Assembly: GCF_036625195.1 (NCBI RefSeq)
Contig: NZ_JAZKUG010000001.1
Span: forward strand, 4,402,001-4,466,000
Origin: Accumulibacter sp.
GTDB lineage: Bacteria; Pseudomonadota; Gammaproteobacteria; Burkholderiales; Rhodocyclaceae
Direction: 5' to 3'
Length of the DNA stretch: 64,000 nucleotides
Below the pieces are notes generated by a model that was not told where the DNA came from, searched no databases, and worked only from the letters and a program-made list of their open reading frames with translations. This document shows, piece after piece, positions 57,360 to 64,000 of the stretch (the first letter of the stretch is position 1; each line of letters starts with the position of its first letter). Made by a program: the position numbers and the translations under genes.

Positions 57360-60300
57360 ATGACCACCGCCATCCGCACCATCCGCTCGATCGCCCTGCT
57401 GAGCATGCTGATGCTCGGCGGCAACGTCCTGGCAGCGCCGACGCAACTCGCCAACTCGCCGATCTCGGGCGCCTCGTCGGTCGAGATCGCACCGAACATC
57501 CTCTTCGTCCTCGACGACTCGGGCAGCATGGACTGGGACTACCTGCCCGACTGGGCGGGCCTCGCCGCCGGTCTCCACCAGGCGAAGAACGCCGGCTTCA
57601 ACGGCCTCGCCTACAATCCGGCGATCACCTACCTGCCGCCGAAGTACTTCGACGCCAGCGGTGCGCCCGACACCACCACCTACCCCAGCCAGACCTCGGC
57701 CAACACCAGCGCCTGGACCTCGGTCAAGGATGACGGCTACGGCGTGCAGAGCACCGGGCGCAGCAACCTGATCGGCATCGCTTACTACTACACGACGGTG
57801 GCCGGCGAGTACTGCACCAACCAGAGCATGAAGACCTGTGTCGCCGCCACCGCGCCGAGCGCCACCTATCCGGTCGCGGCGCGCTTGCGCTGGTGCCGCA
57901 CGGCCGCCGATGCCACCGCCGCGACACCCACCGCCGGCGCCTGCCAGGCGACGCAGATCGACCCCAACCCGGGACCGCCGGCGACGCCGACCAACATCCC
58001 GTACAACTTCCCGCGCATGCCGGCGCCGCGCGCCAGCGTCCTCAGCATCAGCGGCAGCAGCAGCACCTCGGTCAGCAGCATCACCGTCGGCGGCCAGCAG
58101 ATCCTCTCGGCGGCGACGCCGGCGACGAGCAGTCCGGCGCTGCTCGCCGGCTACATCGAGAGCGCGATCAACGCCTGCAGCTTCACCCTGGTCTCGCCGT
58201 GCCAGGTCGTCGGCTACCGCGCCGTCGCCGTCGGCGACACGGTGACGATCAGCGCGCCGGGCCTCAGCAGCGCGACGCCGGTCCTGACGCAAACCGGAAC
58301 GATGACGCTGAGCGCGACCGCCTTCGCCCGGCCGGCGAGCAACCTCGCCCCCGGCGAGAACCTGCTGACCGTCATCACCCCCAGCGTCACGCTGCCGGCC
58401 AAGGCGGCGACGCGCAGCGACTGTGCCGCCGACCCGTGCACCAACGCCGAGGAGATGACCAACTACGCCAACTGGTGGGCCTATTACCGCACCCGCATGC
58501 AGTCGATGAAGACCGCCAGCAGCCTGTCGTTCCAGCCGATCGGCAGCTCGTACCGCATCGGCTACATGAGCATCAACAACAACACGACGCTGGACTTCCA
58601 GAACATCGACACCTTCAGCGCCACCCAGAAGAAAGCCTGGTACGACAAGGTGTTCGCCGCCGTCCCGAACCAGAACACGCCGCTGCGCGTCGCGCTGGCC
58701 AACGCCGGCCGCCTCTACGCCGGCCGCCTCAACGGCAGCACGCTCAACGGCGTCAGCGTCGTCGATCCGGTGCAGTTCTACTGCCAGCCGAACGTCACGC
58801 TGCTGTCCACCGACGGCTACTGGAACCAGGGCGCCGGTTTCCAGTGGGACGGCACCACCGCCGTCGGTGACCAGGACGGCCCGGGTCTCGAGGTGCGCCC
58901 GCAACTCGACGGCGGCCCGTGGAAGCAGCAGAGGATCACGACGCAGATCACCGAAACGCAGACGCCGACGCAGGCGACGCAGGCACAGGAGACGAGGAGC
59001 CAGTTGCAGAGATTGGACGCACTAGTCGAGGAAAAAACCTTCACGCAGCCGCAGGAGAGCACTTCCCGCCTGCAGAGCATGGACGGCCAATGGCAGACCC
59101 GAACCTCGGAACTTGGTGGCAGCACCTTCACGCAGGCACAGACCAGCACGCTGACGCAACTGCAACGGCGACGGATGTTGCTGCAGAGCCGAACCGGCCC
59201 GCTGCAGCAGAGAACCGGGACGCTGCAGACGCGATCGCAGACGCAGATGCAGACCCGCACCGCACAATTGCAGAGCATGACGGCGCAGCTGCAGAGCAAG
59301 ACCTACCAGTTGCAGCAGCGGGTGACGCAGGTGCAACAGCGTACGTCGACGAACGCCGGCACGACCTGGAGTACCTGGACCGACACGACCTCGTGTTCGC
59401 AACTCACCAAGGGCGCCACCGGCACCAATCGTACCGAGTGCCGGGTATTGTCGCAGACCGCGTGGACCGATGTTGCGAGCTGCTCGGTCGCGGCCGGCGG
59501 AGCGGTGCTCGTCAACCCCGGTCTCGACAGCGAGGCGACGCTCTACACCACCGACTCGCAGTGCCAGTACACCTCGCCCTCGTGGGTGAATGCCGCCAGT
59601 TGCACCGCGATCGCCAAATCCCCTGGACCGACCAACTACACGGTCGGAACGGCGGTCGACTGCCAGACGACTTGGCCGAATCCGTGGGTGAATGCCTCGT
59701 CCTGCACCAGATCGCCGACCGTCGATTGCCGTTACGACAGCTGGACGGCCTACAGCAACGTCAGCTCGTGCACCGCGCAAGCGCAGTCTTCGGGACCGGA
59801 CTACACCGTCGGTCTCGCGCGCGAGTGCCTGAGCAACCAGTGGACCCCGTGGACCAACGCCAGCGGCAGCTGCACCAGTTCGTCGACCGTCGAATGCCAG
59901 TACCTCTGGACCGGCTGGAACAACGTCAGCAGCTGTACCGCCAATCCCGCCTCGACCGCATCGCCTTACAGCGTGACGAGCCCGGTCGAATGCCAAGTCG
60001 CCTACGGATCATGGAGCAGTCCCTTCAGTGGAAGCTGCACCGAGGTCACCACCGGTGGCACCCGGAAACAGTGCCAGTACACCGGCATCTGGGACGGTGT
60101 CACCCCCAGCAACCCCGGCGGCTGGTCGAACGTCCTGAGCTGCAGTGCCGTAGCGCCCTCGACGGGTCCGACCTACACCACCGTAGTGGAGTGTCAGATG
60201 GGCTGGACGAGTTTCACCAATACCGCCAGTTGCACCGCCAACGCAACGACCCAATGCCAGACGACTTGGACCAACTGGAACCCGATGCCTTCGTGTACCG

Positions 60301-63300
60301 TTTCGTCGACCCAGCAATGCAGCTATGGCGCGTGGTCGGGCTATAGCAACGTTGCCTCATGCAGCCCAGTAAACAAGTCTCCTGGACCAACGAACTACAC
60401 CGTGGCGCTCGCCAGGGAATGCAAACCGACCTGGCCGAATGCATGGGTCGACGCGACTTCCTGCACCGTCTCGTCCACCTCTTCCCTGCTCAGGCAGTGC
60501 CAGTACACGGCGTGGAGTGGTTACACCGACACCGGCTCCTGCACCGCGGTGGCGCGGTCGACGGGTCCGACAAGCTACAGCGTCGGCGTCGCCCGGCAGT
60601 GCCAGACGACGTGGACCCCGTGGTCGGCAGTGGCGTCCTGCACGCCGGTCAGCGGCTCGCGCGAATGCCAGACGAGCTGGCCCAATCCCTGGGTGAACGC
60701 CAGCACCTGCAGCCCCAGTGCCACCCAGCAGTGCCGGGATTGGCCAATCATTGGCAGCTGGACGAACGTCGCCTCCTGCACCCCCGGTACCGTCGCCGGC
60801 CTGACGACCAGCTGCCAGTACGTGGTGCCGCCGCCCACCTCGCAGTTCGTCGCCAGCTGTACGCCGGGAACCTCCGGCACCGGCGTCGTCACCAGCTGCA
60901 GCACCGACACCGTCGGTCCGGTCGACGTCGCCTCCTGTACCCCCGAACCCGCCACTGCGGCCAACAACTACGTCGAGACGACCTGCCCGATCGTCGCCCT
61001 GGGTGCGACCGCGGACACCCTCGCCGACGTCGCCGAGTACTACTGGAAGACCGACCTGCGCGACCCGTCGCAGACCCCCGATCGCTGCACCGGCGGACCG
61101 GTCGTCGCCGGCGGCGTGACGACGCAGAACAATGTGTGCACCAACGACACCAAGTATCCGCGGCAGTACATGAGCACCTACACCCTCGGTCTCGGCGCCT
61201 CCGGCCTGATGCAGTACCAGGCCGACTACCTGACCGCTGCCAGTGGCGACTTCAACAGCGTCAAGCTCGGTCTCGTCGCCGACCCGAGCACCGGCATCTG
61301 CCCCTGGCAGACGATCGGCGAGTGCAACTGGCCGAAACCGGAGAGCAACACGCAGAGCAACATCGACGACCTCTGGCATGCGGCGGTCAATGGCCGCGGC
61401 ACCTACTTCAGCGCGACCGACCCATCGTCGCTCGCCGCCGGCATCAGTGGCGCGCTGCAGACGGTCACCGTCCGCGACGGCGCCCTCGCCGCCGTGACGG
61501 TGACCACCGCGAATCTCGCGCCGGGCAGCAACGAGATTTTCGAGGTCTCTTTCCGCGTCGGCGAGTGGTCGGGCGACATCGTCAAGCGGACGATCGACGG
61601 CACGACCGGCGCCATCTCGAGCACCCCGGCCTGGTCGGCGCAGGCACAGCTCGACACCAAGGTCTCGGCAGCAACCCATACCGCACGCACGATCTACCTG
61701 TTCGAAGCCGGTGGCAACAGTTCCGGCAGCGGCGTGGACAATCTCAAGTTCTTCCTTTGGGCGAATCTCAGCACGAGCCAGAAGAACAATTTCCTGTCGC
61801 CGCACATCGACACCCTGACGCAGCTCTGCAGCATCGGCACGACCTGCCTGACGAGCACGGCGAAGGCCAGCGCCGAAGGCGAGAACCTGCTCAACTTCAT
61901 CCGCGGCGACAAGAGCAACGAGGGGCCGATTGCCGACCTCGGCAAGTACTATCGCCAAAGGACCCACATCCTCGGCGACATCGTCGGTTCGGAAGCGGTG
62001 TACGTCCAGGGATCGCCGTGGAACTACGTCGACTACAACTACGCCGGCTTCAAGACCGCCAACCAGAGCCGCACCGCGATGGTCTATGTCGGTGCCAACG
62101 ACGGCATGCTGCACGCCTTCAACGCCAGCACCGGCGAGGAGGCGTGGGCCTACGTGCCGGGCGCGGTCCTCTCGCGCCTGTTCAAGCTCGCCGACAAGAA
62201 CTACGGGGCGCAGAACATGCACCAGTTCACCGTCGATGGCACGCCGGTGGTCGGCGACATCTGCGTCAGTGACTGCGCGACGCCCGCGTCCGGGTCGCTG
62301 CCGACCGTCTGGAAGACGATCCTCGTCGGCGGCCTGAACAACGGTGGCCGCGGCTACTACGCGCTCGACATCACCAACCCGGCAGCGCCGAAGGCCTTGT
62401 GGGAATTCACCCACAACGACCTCGGCTACAGCTATGGCAACCCGGTGATCACGAAGCTCAAGGACGGCACCTGGGTGGTCGTCGTCACCTCGGGATACAA
62501 CAACCTGTCGCCGGGTGACGGCGGTGGCCACCTGTTCATCATCCGGGCCAGCGACGGCACGCTGCTGCGCACGATCTCGACCGGTGCCGGCGACACCACG
62601 ACGCCGAGCGGCCTGTCGCGCATCTCGGCCTGGGCCAACTTCCCCGACGCCAACAACACCGCGCAGCGCGTCTATGGCGGCGACCAGCTCGGCAACCTCT
62701 GGCGCTTCGACGTCAATGGCGACATCCCGGTGCCCGCCGTCCCGCCCGCAACGCCGGTGTACGACGTACAGCGCCTCGCCACGCTGAAGGATCCGTCGGG
62801 TGTCGCGCAGCCGATCACCACCCGGCCGGAACTCGGCAAGGTCGGCCCGCACGCCGTCGTGTACGTTGGGACCGGACAACTGCTCGGCACCGACGACCTG
62901 GCGACGACGCAGACGCAGACGATCTACGCCATCAAGGACCGTCTGCTCGACGAGGACTACGGCAGCCCGCGGCCGCTCAGCCCGCCACAGACGACACCGC
63001 CGCCTGGCGATTTCGTCGCCCAGACGCTCACCTCGGCGACCTGCCCGACGGGCAACCCGTTCTGCACGGCCGGCCGGCCGATCGTTCTCGGCACCAGCAA
63101 CCCGGTGGACTTCGACGTCAACGACGGCTGGTACGCCGACTTCCCGGTCGCTGGCGAGCGCGTCAATACCGAACTGCGCCTGCAACTCGGCACGCTGGCG
63201 CTGAACACCAATACGCCGACGCTGGGTGCCTGCGTTCCGGTCGGCATCAGCTTCGCCTACTTCTTCGACTACAGCGGCGGCAGCCCGGTCGACGGCACCA

Positions 63301-63491
63301 GCGGCCTCTCCGGCATCCGGCTCGGCGATTATCTGAGCAGCACGCCCAGCGTCATCCGGCTGGTCGACGGCACGATCAAGGAACTGATCCGGACCGACGC
63401 CCCCGGCACCATCAGCACGCCGGTGCCGACGGCGCCATCGCCGCTCGACACCCGCCGCGTCTCGTGGCGCGAGCTGGTCACCGAGCAGTAG
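57360..63491 (+). CDS. pilY1: Very large PilY1 tip adhesin with an inserted Gln/Thr heptad stalk and Cys-Trp repeat array
   Basis: The 2043-residue exported protein has a signal peptide (SIALLSMLMLGGNVLAAP) and a von Willebrand A domain with MIDAS Asp52-x-Ser54-x-Ser56 (LDDSGSM). The C-terminal PilY1 beta-propeller has YVGANDGMLHAFNASTGEEA near residue 1575. It is the pilus tip adhesin/regulator made with the minor pilins. PilY1 proteins usually have about 1100-1400 residues. Here the conserved blocks LLSTDGYWNQG (about residue 484) and TLADVAEYYWKTDL (about residue 1220), normally close together, are split by about 700 residues. The insert starts with Gln/Thr heptads (about 525-664) and then has 19 units with W-x-x-W/Y...SC and one further Cys each (about 667-1212). 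ATG 57360 has GAGGAG upstream. A strong terminator follows. Confidence 0.92.
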   Translation: MTTAIRTIRSIALLSMLMLGGNVLAAPTQLANSPISGASSVEIAPNILFVLDDSGSMDWDYLPDWAGLAAGLHQAKNAGFNGLAYNPAITYLPPKYFDASGAPDTTTYPSQTSANTSAWTSVKDDGYGVQSTGRSNLIGIAYYYTTVAGEYCTNQSMKTCVAATAPSATYPVAARLRWCRTAADATAATPTAGACQATQIDPNPGPPATPTNIPYNFPRMPAPRASVLSISGSSSTSVSSITVGGQQILSAATPATSSPALLAGYIESAINACSFTLVSPCQVVGYRAVAVGDTVTISAPGLSSATPVLTQTGTMTLSATAFARPASNLAPGENLLTVITPSVTLPAKAATRSDCAADPCTNAEEMTNYANWWAYYRTRMQSMKTASSLSFQPIGSSYRIGYMSINNNTTLDFQNIDTFSATQKKAWYDKVFAAVPNQNTPLRVALANAGRLYAGRLNGSTLNGVSVVDPVQFYCQPNVTLLSTDGYWNQGAGFQWDGTTAVGDQDGPGLEVRPQLDGGPWKQQRITTQITETQTPTQATQAQETRSQLQRLDALVEEKTFTQPQESTSRLQSMDGQWQTRTSELGGSTFTQAQTSTLTQLQRRRMLLQSRTGPLQQRTGTLQTRSQTQMQTRTAQLQSMTAQLQSKTYQLQQRVTQVQQRTSTNAGTTWSTWTDTTSCSQLTKGATGTNRTECRVLSQTAWTDVASCSVAAGGAVLVNPGLDSEATLYTTDSQCQYTSPSWVNAASCTAIAKSPGPTNYTVGTAVDCQTTWPNPWVNASSCTRSPTVDCRYDSWTAYSNVSSCTAQAQSSGPDYTVGLARECLSNQWTPWTNASGSCTSSSTVECQYLWTGWNNVSSCTANPASTASPYSVTSPVECQVAYGSWSSPFSGSCTEVTTGGTRKQCQYTGIWDGVTPSNPGGWSNVLSCSAVAPSTGPTYTTVVECQMGWTSFTNTASCTANATTQCQTTWTNWNPMPSCTVSSTQQCSYGAWSGYSNVASCSPVNKSPGPTNYTVALARECKPTWPNAWVDATSCTVSSTSSLLRQCQYTAWSGYTDTGSCTAVARSTGPTSYSVGVARQCQTTWTPWSAVASCTPVSGSRECQTSWPNPWVNASTCSPSATQQCRDWPIIGSWTNVASCTPGTVAGLTTSCQYVVPPPTSQFVASCTPGTSGTGVVTSCSTDTVGPVDVASCTPEPATAANNYVETTCPIVALGATADTLADVAEYYWKTDLRDPSQTPDRCTGGPVVAGGVTTQNNVCTNDTKYPRQYMSTYTLGLGASGLMQYQADYLTAASGDFNSVKLGLVADPSTGICPWQTIGECNWPKPESNTQSNIDDLWHAAVNGRGTYFSATDPSSLAAGISGALQTVTVRDGALAAVTVTTANLAPGSNEIFEVSFRVGEWSGDIVKRTIDGTTGAISSTPAWSAQAQLDTKVSAATHTARTIYLFEAGGNSSGSGVDNLKFFLWANLSTSQKNNFLSPHIDTLTQLCSIGTTCLTSTAKASAEGENLLNFIRGDKSNEGPIADLGKYYRQRTHILGDIVGSEAVYVQGSPWNYVDYNYAGFKTANQSRTAMVYVGANDGMLHAFNASTGEEAWAYVPGAVLSRLFKLADKNYGAQNMHQFTVDGTPVVGDICVSDCATPASGSLPTVWKTILVGGLNNGGRGYYALDITNPAAPKALWEFTHNDLGYSYGNPVITKLKDGTWVVVVTSGYNNLSPGDGGGHLFIIRASDGTLLRTISTGAGDTTTPSGLSRISAWANFPDANNTAQRVYGGDQLGNLWRFDVNGDIPVPAVPPATPVYDVQRLATLKDPSGVAQPITTRPELGKVGPHAVVYVGTGQLLGTDDLATTQTQTIYAIKDRLLDEDYGSPRPLSPPQTTPPPGDFVAQTLTSATCPTGNPFCTAGRPIVLGTSNPVDFDVNDGWYADFPVAGERVNTELRLQLGTLALNTNTPTLGACVPVGISFAYFFDYSGGSPVDGTSGLSGIRLGDYLSSTPSVIRLVDGTIKELIRTDAPGTISTPVPTAPSPLDTRRVSWRELVTEQ
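58930..59350 (+). repeat. Heptad-repeat (about 21-base period) segment within pilY1
   Basis: The translation repeats a seven-residue Gln/Thr-rich unit such as TAQLQSM, TAQLQSK, TYQLQQR and VTQVQQR, preceded by LQSRTGP, LQQRTGT and LQTRSQT. The period is clearest from about 59180 to 59345 and looser upstream. It is a likely extended stalk or coiled-coil-like rod. Confidence 0.75.
59360..60990 (+). repeat. Nineteen-unit Trp/Cys repeat array within pilY1
   Basis: Units of about 21-41 residues each carry one Trp-rich motif ending in SC or TC (WTDTTSC, WTAYSNVSSC, WTPWSAVASC) and a second Cys near the unit end (REC, RQC, QQC). Long units contain a GPTxYxV stretch (SPGPTNYTV, STGPTSYSV), and short units lack it. 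Corresponding DNA is partly repeated, for example the coding stretches for QTTW and PNPWVNAS. Confidence 0.85.
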
Positions 63492-63520
63492 CGCCCGATC
63501 CCGCCCGATCCTGCACCAAC

Positions 63521-63551
63521 GGAAAGCCGCGCAAGCGGCTTTCCTTTTTTT
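63521..63551 (+). terminator. Strong intrinsic terminator of the minor-pilin operon
   Basis: A perfect 10-bp stem (GGAAAGCCGC / GCGGCTTTCC) with a GCAA loop is followed by seven T residues. It lies 30 bases past the pilY1 stop. Confidence 0.93.
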
Positions 63552-63706
63552 GGTCACCGCAGTCGCCGAAGTCCCCGGCGACACCCACCGCGTCGCTGCA
63601 GAGTGTCGGAAATCTTTACACCGAGCTTCCTGGACACCGCCTGGACGAACCGAGCCCATATCTTATCAATTTTTAAATCAACATACTGGAAAGAGTCTGT
63701 GAAATC

Positions 63707-63722
63707 TGGCACGGTAACTGCT
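63707..63722 (+). promoter_or_regulatory. Candidate sigma-54 promoter before the vWA-protein gene
   Basis: TGGCACGGTAACTGCT matches TGGCACG-N4-TTGCW with one mismatch and has the required GG and GC dinucleotides ten bases apart. It lies 60 bases before the ATG in an AT-rich patch (63655-63735) that stands out from the surrounding GC-rich DNA. Confidence 0.5.
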
Positions 63723-63781
63723 TTCTTTTCTTTGCGGGACGAAGCGTTCTTCCCGGACTGACCAACTGAAGAGAGGACAAC

Positions 63782-64000
63782 ATGAAAAAACTCAACAAGG
63801 CACTGGCCGTCGCGGCCGTTGCAGTGAGCGCAGCCTACATGCCGGCCGCCCAAGCCACCGACGTGGCTCTCGAACTCGCTCTCCTGATCGATGTCTCGGG
63901 CAGCGTCGACGCCAGCGAGTACGCTCTGCAGAAGGGTGGCTATGTGCAGGCCTTCCAGAGCGCCGGCATCCAGAACCTGATCGAGAACTTCACCGGTGGC
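63782..64000 (+). CDS. Exported von Willebrand A-domain protein (DUF1194-like), N-terminal part only
   Basis: The gene runs off the right edge after 73 codons. It begins with a signal peptide (MKKLNKALAVAAVAVSAAYM, then PAAQA) followed by DVALELALLIDVSGSVDASE. The DVSGSVD MIDAS marks a von Willebrand A domain near the mature N-terminus, as in DUF1194-type secreted proteins. The start has GAGAGGA upstream and a sigma-54-like promoter 60 bases before. The function is unknown; a surface or PEP-CTERM-type protein is possible but the C-terminus is not seen. Confidence 0.8.
   Translation, partial: MKKLNKALAVAAVAVSAAYMPAAQATDVALELALLIDVSGSVDASEYALQKGGYVQAFQSAGIQNLIENFTGG

Noticed and set aside
61900..61920. 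RGD tripeptide in PilY1 as an integrin-binding site
   Set aside because: It occurs once in FIRGDKSNEGP, outside any recognisable loop context, and a chance occurrence is likely in a 2043-residue protein.
60357..63659. A 1100-residue open frame on the minus strand
   Set aside because: It is antisense to pilY1, low in complexity and without motifs. The sense strand has a signal peptide, MIDAS and PilY1 blocks.

Overview
The window is a GC-rich bacterial chromosome segment with dense genes on both strands and no insertion sequences, CRISPR arrays, rRNA or tRNA genes that I could find. The gene set fits a betaproteobacterium of the Rhodocyclaceae, most like a polyphosphate/PHA-accumulating 'Candidatus Accumulibacter'-type organism. 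It includes a complete cbb3 oxidase set with FNR/ANR-type boxes, type IV pilus minor pilins, the lspA-fkpB-ispH order, and an ethylmalonyl-CoA pathway beside 3-hydroxypropionate bi-cycle genes. The taxonomic call is inference from gene content, not from a marker search.

Region 1 (1-10.7 kb, minus strand) is an ethylmalonyl-CoA operon. Read in transcription order it has a CitE-like lyase (DUF6986), methylsuccinyl-CoA dehydrogenase (mcd), a double-hotdog MaoC hydratase, ethylmalonyl-CoA mutase (ecm), its MeaB-type GTPase, and a crotonyl-CoA carboxylase/reductase (ccr) that carries an extra C-terminal CBS-domain pair. A quinone-reductase-like dehydrogenase and the start of a PhaJ-like enoyl-CoA hydratase follow. 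Region 2 (11.7-17.75 kb, plus strand) diverges from it and looks like the glyoxylate-assimilating half of the 3-hydroxypropionate bi-cycle: two class III CoA-transferases (smtA/smtB type), mesaconyl-CoA C1-C4 transferase (mct), malyl/methylmalyl-CoA lyase (mcl) and mesaconyl-CoA hydratase (mch). Together the two blocks could turn acetyl-CoA plus CO2 into glyoxylate and propionyl-CoA and then recombine these into C4/C5 acids. About 1 kb without a convincing gene separates them.

Region 3 (17.8-26.5 kb) has a DUF3616 exported protein, a four-gene pyruvate-type 2-oxoacid oxidoreductase operon whose last subunit fuses a GltD-like flavin/NAD(P)H module to a ferredoxin, and pyruvate phosphate dikinase. 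This gives a route acetyl-CoA - pyruvate - PEP. Region 4 (26.6-38.6 kb) is mostly housekeeping: tgt, yajC-secD-secF, a cytochrome b561 and cytochrome c' pair, DUF2322, a zinc-ribbon membrane protein, purB, a GST-fold protein, motA-motB, a Nudix hydrolase and a TonB-like protein.

Region 5 (38.8-47.3 kb, minus strand) is a full cbb3 cytochrome oxidase locus (ccoI, ccoS, ccoN, ccoO, ccoQ, ccoP, ccoG, fixH and a 46-residue DUF3149 protein). Good FNR/ANR-like boxes lie before ccoN and ccoG. Region 6 (47.4-53.9 kb) is the conserved ribF-ileS-lspA-fkpB-ispH block followed by a second TonB-like gene. Region 7 (54.1-63.5 kb) is a minor-pilin operon (pilE-like, fimT, pilV, pilW, pilX, pilY1). It ends in a very large PilY1 (2043 residues), in which about 700 residues of Gln/Thr heptads and two-cysteine W..W..SC repeats are inserted into an otherwise ordinary PilY1. 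A strong terminator closes the operon. A sigma-54-like promoter then precedes a truncated exported von Willebrand A protein at the window edge.
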